Shown here: positions 37,686 through 45,653 of the stretch, one piece after another
Layout: every line of letters starts with the position of its first letter
Numbering within the stretch: position 1 is the first letter of the stretch
Origin: Blattabacterium cuenoti
Lineage (GTDB): Bacteria > Bacteroidota > Bacteroidia > Flavobacteriales > Blattabacteriaceae
Length of the DNA: 64,000 bases
Direction: 5' to 3'
Assembly (NCBI RefSeq): GCF_014251335.1
Contig: NZ_CP059186.1
Coordinates: forward strand, 498,289-562,288
Notes under the pieces: generated by a model
The model's database searches: none
What the model saw: the letters and a program-made list of their open reading frames with translations, nothing else
What the model was told of the DNA's origin: nothing
Translations under genes and position numbers: made by a program

Positions 37686-38411
37686 ATGTATAAAAATTCT
37701 CCTTCTTCAAAAGAAGAAAAATTGAAAAATATGTTTGATCATATCGCAAATAAATACGATTTAATTAATCATATACTATCTTTTGGAATAGATTTTATAT
37801 GGAGAAGAAAAACAATTCATTTATTATCCAAATTGAGTGGAAAAAATATTAAAAATATATTAGACTTAGCTACTGGAACTGGAGATCTAGCTATCTTGCT
37901 CGCAAGTAAATTCAAACATGCTCATGTTACAGGATTAGATCCATCTGATAAAATGCTAAAAATAGCTGAAAAAAAAATAAAAAACAATTTTTTTGAAAAA
38001 AGAGTTAAAACTATTAAAGGATATTCACAAAATATTCCGTTTCAAAATGAAACTTTTGATATAGTAACTATTGCTTTTGGAATAAGAAATTTTCAATACA
38101 TTCATCGTTCTGTTAAAGAAATACATAGAATTTTAAAACCTTACGGAATTTTAGTTATTTTAGAATTTTCTAACCCTTCCAATTATTGGATAAAAAAAAT
38201 TTATTATTTTTATTTTTTTTTTATACAAAAAATAGGAAATTTTATATCAAAAAACCATTTTGCTTATAATTATTTAAAAGAATCTATACTATCTTTTCAA
38301 TATTACAATAAAAAAATGAATAAACTCTTAAAATATCATAAATTCGATCCTATTCATATACAAAAACTAACTTTTGGAATTGTTTCTATTTATGTTAGTC
38401 AAAAAAAATAA
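37686..38411 (+). CDS. menG: Demethylmenaquinone methyltransferase (UbiE/MenG)
   Basis: A 241-residue class I SAM methyltransferase. IANKYDLINHILSFGIDFIWRR is the family N-terminus, DLATGTGDLAIL the SAM loop, and GIRNFQYIHRSVKEIHRILKPYG and LEFSNPSN the later motifs. It adds the ring methyl group in the last step of menaquinone synthesis. Bacteroidetes use menaquinone, so the MenG role is preferred to ubiquinone. It is followed by the GH3 gene after 44 nt. Confidence 0.93.
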   Translation: MYKNSPSSKEEKLKNMFDHIANKYDLINHILSFGIDFIWRRKTIHLLSKLSGKNIKNILDLATGTGDLAILLASKFKHAHVTGLDPSDKMLKIAEKKIKNNFFEKRVKTIKGYSQNIPFQNETFDIVTIAFGIRNFQYIHRSVKEIHRILKPYGILVILEFSNPSNYWIKKIYYFYFFFIQKIGNFISKNHFAYNYLKESILSFQYYNKKMNKLLKYHKFDPIHIQKLTFGIVSIYVSQKK

Positions 38412-38455
38412 AGATATAAATTCATTTTTATAACCTTTAATTAAAATATTTTTTC

Positions 38456-39988
38456 ATGATGATCAAGTATTTATCTGGATACTTTACTCCTGCATTCCTT
38501 AAGAGAAGAATTAAAAACATAGAGTTATTTATGCGTTATCCGATAGAAATACAAAATCAATTAATCAATCAACTTATTTTATATGCAAAAAATACAGAGT
38601 TTGGAAAAAAATACGGATTTCGTGACATAAAAAAATATCAACAATTTTCTGAAAGAATTCCTATATGTAAATATTCTGATTTACAATTTTTTATTAAAAG
38701 AATTCGTAAAGGAGAAAAAAATATATTATGGCCAGGAGAAGTAAAATGGTTTGCCAGATCTTCTGGTACGACTAATACAAGAAGCAAGTATATTCCTGTT
38801 ACTAAATCATCTATGAATACATGTCATTATAAAGCAGGAAAAGATATGTTATCCGTTTATATTCATAATCATCCTAAAACAAAAATTTTTTTCGGAAAAG
38901 CAGTTCGTTTAGGTGGAAGTTACGAATTATATAGAAAATATAACACATTTTATGGTGATTTATCTTCCATTTTAATTAAAAATATGCCTTTTTGGGTTGA
39001 AAATATTTGTGTACCTAAAAAAAAAATAGCCTTAATGAGTGAATGGGAAAAAAAATTAGAAAACCTGGTAAAAGATACAGGAGATAAAGACGTTAGAATT
39101 TTATTAGGTGTTTGTTCTTGGCTGCTGATTTTCTTGAATAAATTATTGAAAGAATTTAACAAAAAAAAAATAAATGAAATATGGCCTAATATAGAGGTAA
39201 TATTTCATGGAGGAGTAAGTTTAAGACCTTATATAAATCAATATGATAAATTATTTGATAAATCTATAAATTATTACGATGTATACAGTGCATCAGAAGG
39301 TTTTTTTGCTATACAAGATCAAAAAAATGTTGAAGATCTTTTGTTATTATTAAATCATGGTATATTTTATGAATTTATTCCTACAGAAGAGATAAATAAT
39401 ACGAATCCTAAAATATTTTCTATTGATAAAGTAGAATTAAACAAAAATTATGCACTTGTCATTTCTACCAATGCAGGATTATGGAGATACATAGTTGGAG
39501 ATACTGTTAGGTTTACAAGTTTATCTCCATATAGAATTTCTATTTCAGGAAGAACAACTCATTATATTAATTCTTTTGGAGAGGAATTAATTGTTGAACA
39601 TGCAGAAAAAGCTTTAAATAAAACTTGTATCAAAACAAATTCCATTATTCGTGAATATACTGCAGGGCCTGTGTTTATGAATCATATGAATAAAAAAAAT
39701 TCTGGAGCTCATGAATGGATTATAGAATTTGAAAGAACACCGATTAATTTATTTGATTTTAGGAACATTTTGGATAATGAATTAAAATCTTTGAATTCAG
39801 ATTATGAAATTAAACGATATAAAAACATTGTTTTAGGTCCTCCTATTATATATGTAGCTAGAAATGGGTTATTTTATGATTGGCTAAAAAAACATAAAAA
39901 ATTAGGTGGACAAAATAAAATTCCTCGTTTATCTAATGATAGAAGATATATTGATTCCATTATAAAAATGGAAAAAAATAGAGGTTAG
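38456..39988 (+). CDS. GH3 family acyl-adenylating protein
   Basis: A 510-residue member of the GH3 (auxin-responsive promoter) family, an ANL-superfamily branch that adenylates carboxylates and, in plants, conjugates them to amino acids. The ATP/phosphate loop is ARSSGTTNTRSKYIPVT. YSASEGFFAIQ is the A5-like motif and LWRYIVGDTVRFT holds the ribose-binding Asp. Bacterial copies are common in Bacteroidetes but have no firmly known substrate. A second ATG one codon downstream is an equally good start. The gene is intact in an otherwise economical genome. Confidence 0.85.
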   Translation: MMIKYLSGYFTPAFLKRRIKNIELFMRYPIEIQNQLINQLILYAKNTEFGKKYGFRDIKKYQQFSERIPICKYSDLQFFIKRIRKGEKNILWPGEVKWFARSSGTTNTRSKYIPVTKSSMNTCHYKAGKDMLSVYIHNHPKTKIFFGKAVRLGGSYELYRKYNTFYGDLSSILIKNMPFWVENICVPKKKIALMSEWEKKLENLVKDTGDKDVRILLGVCSWLLIFLNKLLKEFNKKKINEIWPNIEVIFHGGVSLRPYINQYDKLFDKSINYYDVYSASEGFFAIQDQKNVEDLLLLLNHGIFYEFIPTEEINNTNPKIFSIDKVELNKNYALVISTNAGLWRYIVGDTVRFTSLSPYRISISGRTTHYINSFGEELIVEHAEKALNKTCIKTNSIIREYTAGPVFMNHMNKKNSGAHEWIIEFERTPINLFDFRNILDNELKSLNSDYEIKRYKNIVLGPPIIYVARNGLFYDWLKKHKKLGGQNKIPRLSNDRRYIDSIIKMEKNRG

Positions 39989-40024
39989 TTTCAAAAAAAT
40001 ATTTTATAACTTTATAGTTTTATT

Positions 40025-40282
40025 ATGAAAAAAAAAAAAGAAATATTTAAAACTTACGGAACATCTGTTTACGATACAGGTTCTTCTAAAGCTCAAATTG
40101 CTTTATTTACTTATCGTATTAATCATTTAAACAATCATCTCAAAAATAATAAAAAGGATTTTAACACAGAAAGAGCTTTGGTAAAAATGGTGGGAAAAAG
40201 AAAAAAATTACTAAAATATATAGAGAAACATGATATCAAAAATTATAAAAATATAATTAAACATTTAGGATTAAGGAAATAA
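40025..40282 (+). CDS. rpsO: 30S ribosomal protein S15
   Basis: An 85-residue S15 that binds the central domain of 16S rRNA. TGSSKAQIALFTYRINHLNNHL and ALVKMVGKRKKLLKYIEKHD are the signature helices. It begins with a 12-A run right after ATG (MKKKKE), a slippage-prone start. It lies 54 nt before pnp, the same order as in E. coli and many bacteria, and a hairpin begins 3 nt after its stop. Confidence 0.96.
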   Translation: MKKKKEIFKTYGTSVYDTGSSKAQIALFTYRINHLNNHLKNNKKDFNTERALVKMVGKRKKLLKYIEKHDIKNYKNIIKHLGLRK

Positions 40283-40285
40283 AAT

Positions 40286-40302
40286 TACAGAATATTTCTG
40301 TA
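40286..40302 (+). promoter_or_regulatory. Hairpin in the rpsO-pnp intergenic region
   Basis: TACAGAA (40286-40292) and TTCTGTA (40296-40302) form a perfect 7-bp stem with a TAT loop. It starts 3 nt after the rpsO stop and lies 34 nt before pnp. It is followed by TCTATAAG rather than a T run, so it is more likely an RNA processing or stability element, or a weak terminator. In E. coli this spacer holds the rpsO terminator and the RNase III site through which PNPase controls its own mRNA. Confidence 0.5.
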
Positions 40303-40336
40303 TCTATAAGTTCTTATTATATAGAAAATAAAAAAT

Positions 40337-42478
40337 ATGCCAGATATAGTAAAAGAAACCATATCTATGGAAAATGGTCGTACTATCATTATAGAAACAG
40401 GAAGATTAGCAAAACAAGCAGATGGAGCAGTTGTCGTCCGTGAAAAAAATACGATGCTTTTGGCAACTGTAGTTGTATCTAAAGAAACAAAAAATGAAAT
40501 CAATTTTTTGCCTTTGACAGTAGATTATAGAGAAAAATATTATGCTGGAGGTAAAATTCCTGGAGGTTTTATTAAAAGGGAGGGAAGACCTTCTGACGAA
40601 GAAATTCTTACAATGAGATTAGTAGATCGTGTTTTAAGGCCATCATTTCCAGATTCTTTTAAAAAAGAAATACAAATTATGATTTCGTTACTTTCATATG
40701 ATAAAACTGTTTTACCAGATGGATTAGCTGGATTAGCTGCATCAACAGCTTTATTAGTTGCAGGTATCCCTTTTAATGGCCCTATATCAGAAATACGTAT
40801 TATACGTTTAAATGAAAAATTCATTATTAATCCTAGTTTAGATCAGTTAAAAGAAGCGGATATAGATTTGATAGTAGGAGCTTCAAATCATTCTATTCTT
40901 ATGATAGAAGGGGAAATGAAGGAAATAAAAGAAGATGAATTTTTAAAAACTTTGATTATAGCTCATGAAGCTATAAAACTACAAATAGAAGCTCAAATCC
41001 GTTTAGTTAATAAACTATCAAAAAATCGTCTTTTTTTCTTTGATGATCAAGTATCAGTGAATTTTTCACAAGAAAATAAAAGATTAAAAAAAGAACTTTT
41101 TTTATTTTCACATGATAAAATTGAAAATATTTATCAAAATTTTCTAGATAAAAAAACTAGATCTATTCAAGAAAAAATTGTACTAAATGATTTTAAAAAA
41201 AATTTTTTAACAGAAGAACAAATAGAGAAAAAAGAAGCTATTATTGAACAATTTTTTGAAGAAATTAGAAAAAATATAATTAGAAATTTAGTTCTAAAAA
41301 AAGGAGTACGATTAGATGGTCGAACTAGTAAACAAATACGTTTAATATCTAGTTTTGTTGATTATTTACCTGGAGTACATGGTTCTGCTTTATTTTCAAG
41401 AGGAGAAACACAATCTTTAACTACAGTCACATTAGGATCATCTTTAGATGCTAATAAGATTGATAATGTTATTATGGAAAATCAGGAGAAATTCTATTTA
41501 CATTACAATTTTCCACCTTTTTCAACAGGAGAAATCCGTTCTATCAGAGGTGTATCTAGACGTGAAGTTGGTCATGGTAATTTAGCTCAACGTGCATTAA
41601 AAAATATTATCCCCAATAATCCATATACAATTCGTGTTGTTTCCGATATTTTAGAATCTAATGGATCATCTTCTATGGCTACAGTTTGTGCTGCCAGTTT
41701 AGCATTAATGGATGCAGGGATCCCTATAAAAAATCCTGTTTCCGGAATTGCTATGGGTTTGTTTATGGAAAATGAAAAAAAAGTAATTATATCAGATATA
41801 ATAGGAGAAGAAGATTATTTTGGAGATTTAGATTTCAAAATAACAGGAACTAAATATGGAATTACAGCTTGTCAAATGGATGTGAAAACAACGCAAGGAG
41901 TAACATTCGAGCTCATAAACAAAATTTTAATACAAGCTTTAGAAGGCCGTATTTTTATTTTAAAAAAAATGTTAGAAACTTTACCTGAATATAGAAAAAA
42001 AATAAAACCTCATGCTCCAAAAATATATACTTTTAATATTCCAAAAAATTTTATAGGTTCGGTTATAGGTACAGGTGGAAAAGTAATTCAAGAAATACAA
42101 TCATGTACAAATACAAATATACTAATTGAAGAAAAAGGAGATTCCGGTTACATTGAAATCATTGGAAATGATGATGAAAAAATAGAAAAAGCTATCAATA
42201 GAATTAAAGAAATAGCTTTTGTTCCTGAATTAGGAAAAATTTATAAAGCAAAAGTAAAATCTATAAAAGATTTTGGTGCTTTTGTTGAAATATCTAAAGG
42301 AGTTGAAGGGTTGCTACATATTTCTGAAATAGGATGGAAAAGATTAAAAAATATAGAAGAAGAATTCCATATAGGAGATATTATTGATGTTAAATTTATG
42401 GGAATGGATGAAAGAAATAAAAAAATGAAACTATCTAGAAAAATACTTTTACCCCGTCCTGGAAAAAAAAATGAATAA
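40337..42478 (+). CDS. pnp: Polyribonucleotide nucleotidyltransferase (PNPase)
   Basis: A 713-residue 3'-5' phosphorolytic exoribonuclease. It has two RNase PH domains (about 10-215 and 310-545; RSIRGVSRREVGHGNLAQRAL and the ESNGSSSMATVCAASLALMDAG core), a KH domain (about 560-615, with VIGTGGKVIQEIQ) and an S1 domain (about 630-700, GKIYKAKVKSIKDFGAFVEI). The order and length are standard. It probably shares a transcript with rpsO. Its end lies 7 nt before the preferred rpoD start. Confidence 0.96.
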   Translation: MPDIVKETISMENGRTIIIETGRLAKQADGAVVVREKNTMLLATVVVSKETKNEINFLPLTVDYREKYYAGGKIPGGFIKREGRPSDEEILTMRLVDRVLRPSFPDSFKKEIQIMISLLSYDKTVLPDGLAGLAASTALLVAGIPFNGPISEIRIIRLNEKFIINPSLDQLKEADIDLIVGASNHSILMIEGEMKEIKEDEFLKTLIIAHEAIKLQIEAQIRLVNKLSKNRLFFFDDQVSVNFSQENKRLKKELFLFSHDKIENIYQNFLDKKTRSIQEKIVLNDFKKNFLTEEQIEKKEAIIEQFFEEIRKNIIRNLVLKKGVRLDGRTSKQIRLISSFVDYLPGVHGSALFSRGETQSLTTVTLGSSLDANKIDNVIMENQEKFYLHYNFPPFSTGEIRSIRGVSRREVGHGNLAQRALKNIIPNNPYTIRVVSDILESNGSSSMATVCAASLALMDAGIPIKNPVSGIAMGLFMENEKKVIISDIIGEEDYFGDLDFKITGTKYGITACQMDVKTTQGVTFELINKILIQALEGRIFILKKMLETLPEYRKKIKPHAPKIYTFNIPKNFIGSVIGTGGKVIQEIQSCTNTNILIEEKGDSGYIEIIGNDDEKIEKAINRIKEIAFVPELGKIYKAKVKSIKDFGAFVEISKGVEGLLHISEIGWKRLKNIEEEFHIGDIIDVKFMGMDERNKKMKLSRKILLPRPGKKNE

Positions 42479-42485
42479 AAAAAAT

Positions 42486-43349
42486 ATGAGACAACTTAAA
42501 ATTACTAAACAAGTAACAAATCGTGAATCTGAATCGTTAGATAAATATCTTCATGAAATAGGAAAAATTCCATTATTAACTCCAGAAGAAGAAGTAGAAT
42601 ATGCTCGTAGAGCAAGAGAAGGGGATGGAACTGCTATAGATAAGCTTGTTAATGCCAATTTACGTTTTGTTGTCTCTGTTGCGAAACAGTATCAAAATCA
42701 AGGTTTAAGTTTATGTGATTTAATTAATGAAGGTAATTTAGGTTTGATAAAAGGAATATTACGTTTTGATGAAACAAGAGGTTTTAAATGCATATCGTAC
42801 GTTGTTTGGTGGATTAGACAAGCTATTTTACAAGCTATTGCAGAACAATCACGTTCTATTAGGCAACCTACAAATAAATTAGCTTTACTAAACAAAATAC
42901 TGAAAACTCTTGCTCAATTAGAACAAGAATTGCAAAGAACTCCTTCTGCCAGAGAAATAGCAGAATATTTAAATATGAATGAGAAAGATGTTGAAGAATC
43001 TATAAAGAACTCAGGAAGACATGTTTCAATGGATGCTCCATTGATAGAAGGAGAAGATTCTAATCTATATGATTTAGTTCGATCTGATGAATCTCCTCGT
43101 CCAGACGAACATTTAGAAAAAGAATCTTTACGTAAAGATATAAGAAGGATTTTAGAAACTTTAAGTGAAAGAGAACGTAGGGTTATAATTTTACATTTTG
43201 GATTAAATGGATCTCCCCCTATGACTTTAGAAGAAGTAGGTCAATCTTGCGATTTAACAAGAGAACGTGTCAGACAAATTGAAAGCATAGCTTTAAAAAG
43301 ACTAAAACATTCTTCTAGAAGCAAAATATTAAAACCTTATTTAGGATAA
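42486..43349 (+). CDS. rpoD: Primary RNA polymerase sigma factor (sigma-70/SigA)
   Basis: A compact 287-residue housekeeping sigma. Region 1.2 is ESLDKYLHEIGKIPLLT, region 2 has NANLRFVVSVAKQYQNQGL, and 2.4 ends in CISYVVWWIRQAILQAI. Region 3 follows SRSIRQPTNK, and region 4.2 is MTLEEVGQSCDLTRERVRQIE. I start at MRQLKITKQ, the usual Bacteroidetes start; an in-frame ATG five codons upstream overlaps pnp. Bacteroidetes SigA lacks region 1.1, so the small size is normal, and it reads the unusual TTTG/TAnnTTTG promoters seen nearby. Region 2.4 has CISYVVWW where most have FATYAIWW-type residues. Confidence 0.95.
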   Translation: MRQLKITKQVTNRESESLDKYLHEIGKIPLLTPEEEVEYARRAREGDGTAIDKLVNANLRFVVSVAKQYQNQGLSLCDLINEGNLGLIKGILRFDETRGFKCISYVVWWIRQAILQAIAEQSRSIRQPTNKLALLNKILKTLAQLEQELQRTPSAREIAEYLNMNEKDVEESIKNSGRHVSMDAPLIEGEDSNLYDLVRSDESPRPDEHLEKESLRKDIRRILETLSERERRVIILHFGLNGSPPMTLEEVGQSCDLTRERVRQIESIALKRLKHSSRSKILKPYLG

Positions 43350-43352
43350 ACG

Positions 43353-43426
43353 CGACCTCGAAGGGATTCGAACCCATAACCTTCTGATCCGTAGTCAGGT
43401 GCTCTATCCAATTAAGCTACGAGGCC
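43353..43426 (-). tRNA. tRNA-Arg (anticodon ACG), with two stem mismatches
   Basis: Read leftward from 43426: acceptor GGCCTCG/CGAGGTC, D stem GCTT/GAGC, anticodon stem CCTGA/TCAGA around loop CTACGGA, T stem ATGGG/CCCTT around TTCGAAT, discriminator G. The anticodon ACG would be read as ICG after deamination. The first anticodon-stem pair is C-A and the second T-stem pair is T-T, both mismatches. No CCA is encoded. It lies 3 nt past the convergent rpoD end. Confidence 0.9.
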
Positions 43427-43438
43427 CATAACAGGATA

Positions 43439-43472
43439 CAAATATACTAACTAAGATTCAACTATTTTCAAA
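43439..43472 (-). promoter_or_regulatory. Bacteroidetes-type promoter for tRNA-Arg
   Basis: On the minus strand the -33 box TTTG (43469-43472) is separated by 22 nt from the -7 box TATATTTG (43439-43446), a full TAnnTTTG match. The -7 box ends 12 nt before the mature tRNA 5' end. The promoter lies partly inside the 3' end of tpiA, which is transcribed the same way. Confidence 0.6.
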
Positions 43473-44209
43473 AATTTTTCAAGCTCCAAAGACGATTTAC
43501 CTACAAGACCTCCATCTATATCCTTTTGAGAAAAAAAATTTTTTGCATTAAAATCATTAATACTTCCTCCATATAAAATAGATATTTTATTAGAAATATT
43601 TTCTCCATATTTTTTAAAAAATAAAGAACGAATAAATTCATGCATCGTCTGAACTTGTTCAAATGTAGCGGTTGTTCCTGTTCCAATTGCCCATACAGGT
43701 TCATATGCTATATGAAAAAATTTAATTTCATCTGAAGAACAATGAAAAACAGTTTCTTTTAATTGATTTTTAACTACTTCAAATTGTTGATTGTTAGACC
43801 TTTCGATAGATGATTCTCCTACACAAAAAATAATATTAAAACTATATTTTAATGCTATTTTTATTTTTTCTAACAAAACATTATTTTTTTCAAAAAAAAA
43901 CTCTCTACGTTCACTATGTCCTAGTATAACTTTTTGAACTCCTATAGATTTTAACATAGGAGCAGATACTTCTCCTGTATAGGCCCCTTCATCCTTTTGA
44001 TAAATATTTTGAGCCGCAATATTTAGAGTAGTCCCTTGTAAAATTTGATTTGAAATATGTAAAAAAGGAAAAGAAGGAGCGATAATGATTTCTTTATTAT
44101 GATTTATTTTTCTCTCAAAAACAAATTTTAAAAAATTTCTAATAAAAGAAGTTGTTTCATGAAAGTCATAATTCATTTTCCAATTTGCAATGACTGTCTT
44201 TTTTCTCAT
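43451..44209 (-). CDS. tpiA: Triosephosphate isomerase
   Basis: A 252-residue TIM barrel interconverting dihydroxyacetone phosphate and glyceraldehyde 3-phosphate. Asn9 and Lys11 lie in ANWKMN. Electrophile His98 is in LGHSERR, and the catalytic Glu is in AYEPVWAIGTG, whose following TG starts the flexible loop 6. GGSINDFNAKNF and DGGLVGKSSLE form the phosphate pocket. It is read leftward after the DUF1599 gene across a 51-nt gap that contains a strong inverted repeat. Confidence 0.96.
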   Translation of the reverse strand: MRKKTVIANWKMNYDFHETTSFIRNFLKFVFERKINHNKEIIIAPSFPFLHISNQILQGTTLNIAAQNIYQKDEGAYTGEVSAPMLKSIGVQKVILGHSERREFFFEKNNVLLEKIKIALKYSFNIIFCVGESSIERSNNQQFEVVKNQLKETVFHCSSDEIKFFHIAYEPVWAIGTGTTATFEQVQTMHEFIRSLFFKKYGENISNKISILYGGSINDFNAKNFFSQKDIDGGLVGKSSLELEKFLKIVES

Positions 44210-44212
44210 TTT

Positions 44213-44260
44213 TATACAAAAATATTTTTAAATATAAATAAAAATTGTAATTTTTGTATA
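44213..44260. repeat. 11-bp perfect inverted repeat between DUF1599 gene and tpiA
   Basis: TATACAAAAAT (44213-44223) and ATTTTTGTATA (44250-44260) are exact reverse complements with a 26-nt spacer. On the minus strand the tpiA-proximal arm includes TATTTTTG (44217-44224), a TAnnTTTG match only 7 nt before the tpiA start codon. It could be an operator, a leader hairpin or a terminator; no T run follows on the minus strand. Confidence 0.45.
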
Positions 44261-44755
44261 TTATAAATTTTTTCTTAGTAGAAAAATGATTTCGACTAAT
44301 ATTTTAAAACAAAATTTTTCTAATTCTTTGAATAAAATTTTTTCTCTATTTCTTTTCAAGAAAGAAATTCTTTCTAAAACAAAATTTATAGAAAACTTAT
44401 TTGAAGTTTTGTCCACATATATATAATTTTTTATTTTTTTCAATTTTTCATTATATATAAAAATCACATCATTGTGTGATATTTTATGGAAATTTGATAT
44501 AAAATAAACATCCAATTTGATTAATATAATTATTAAATAATTTACGATATCTATATATGTATCTGTTATTTTTTCTTTTTGAATTTTTTGAAATCCTTTT
44601 GATTGAATATTCTTGATTCGAATTACTTTAATCAAAACTTGATCTATTATAGAATAATTATGAAATAATTTCCATGATAATCCATAATCTTTTAATTTTT
44701 CTAAAAAAAGTTTCCTACATTTTTGAATAATAAAATCAATAGAAGAAAAATTCAT
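44261..44755 (-). CDS. DUF1599 domain protein
   Basis: A 164-residue soluble protein. CRKLFLEKLKDYGLSWKLF and DQVLIKVIRIKNIQ followed by DIVNYLIIILIKL match the DUF1599 family known from Bacteroidetes (also called nucleotide-modification associated domain 1). No catalytic motif is obvious; the helical D/E-rich pattern is reminiscent of all-alpha NTP pyrophosphohydrolases, which is only a suggestion. The gene is divergent from folP with 42 nt between starts, a conserved neighbourhood as far as I know. Function unknown. Confidence 0.78.
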   Translation of the reverse strand: MNFSSIDFIIQKCRKLFLEKLKDYGLSWKLFHNYSIIDQVLIKVIRIKNIQSKGFQKIQKEKITDTYIDIVNYLIIILIKLDVYFISNFHKISHNDVIFIYNEKLKKIKNYIYVDKTSNKFSINFVLERISFLKRNREKILFKELEKFCFKILVEIIFLLRKNL

Positions 44756-44797
44756 GTCATTTAATTTTATAACAAATTACAATAAATAGTTTTTTCA

Positions 44798-45631
44798 ATG
44801 ACAATTAATTGTGCAGGGACTTTATTGCATTTAAAAGAACCAAAAGTAATGGGAATAGTTAATTTAACTCCAGATTCGTTTTATAATGGGGGAAAATTAT
44901 ATTCTGAATATAGTATACTAAAACATGTAGAAACATTATTAAATGAAGGTTCTGATTTTATAGATATTGGAGGCTGTTCCACACGACCAGGGTCCAAATC
45001 AGTAACGGAAAAAGAAGAACTCAAGAGAGTTATAAAACCAATTTGTACTATCATAAAAAATTTTCCGAATATTAAGATATCTATAGATACCTTTCGCAGT
45101 GAAGTAGCTAGAATAGCGGTGGAAGAAGGGGCTATAATGATAAATGATATATCAGGAGGAAAATTAGATAAAAATATGTTTCCTTTGCTAGGAAAACTAA
45201 AAATTCCATATGTATTAAATCATATGAAAGGTCTCCCTGAAAATATGCAGAAACATCCATTTTATCATGAAAGTATAATAATAGAAATCAATAATTTTTT
45301 TTCTGAAAAAATTTACTATTTAAAAAAACATGGAATTCAAGATATCATTTTAGATCCTGGATTTGGTTTTGGAAAAACAATAGAACAAAATTTTCAATTA
45401 TTAAAACACCTGTCTCTATTAGGATTTCAAGATCATCCAATTTTAGTTGGTGTTTCTAGAAAGTCTATGATCAAATTCATTTTAAAAACTTCTTATGAAA
45501 AATCATTAAATGCTACCTCCATTATTCATACTATAGCACTTTTAAATGGATCAAAATTTTTACGTGTACATGATGTTAAAGAAGCTGTAGAATGCATTAA
45601 ATTAGTACAATATTATAAAAAAATTTTATAA
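44798..45631 (+). CDS. folP: Dihydropteroate synthase
   Basis: A 277-residue TIM-barrel enzyme that joins p-aminobenzoate to hydroxymethyl-dihydropterin pyrophosphate, the step blocked by sulfonamides. VMGIVNLTPDSFYNGG and DIGGCSTRPGS are the two loops over the active site. ISIDTFRSEVA, MINDISGG, ILDPGFGFGKT and LVGVSRKSMI follow in order. The second loop has GGCSTRPG where many enzymes have GGESTRPG. It starts a rightward run folP-cdaA-murF. Confidence 0.95.
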   Translation: MTINCAGTLLHLKEPKVMGIVNLTPDSFYNGGKLYSEYSILKHVETLLNEGSDFIDIGGCSTRPGSKSVTEKEELKRVIKPICTIIKNFPNIKISIDTFRSEVARIAVEEGAIMINDISGGKLDKNMFPLLGKLKIPYVLNHMKGLPENMQKHPFYHESIIIEINNFFSEKIYYLKKHGIQDIILDPGFGFGKTIEQNFQLLKHLSLLGFQDHPILVGVSRKSMIKFILKTSYEKSLNATSIIHTIALLNGSKFLRVHDVKEAVECIKLVQYYKKIL

Positions 45632-45653
45632 TTCACTAATACTTGTATTATTT

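Noticed and set aside
42471-42485. Earlier rpoD start at 42471
   Set aside because: It would overlap pnp by 8 nt and add five lysine/asparagine residues absent from the usual MRQLKITKQ start of Bacteroidetes SigA.
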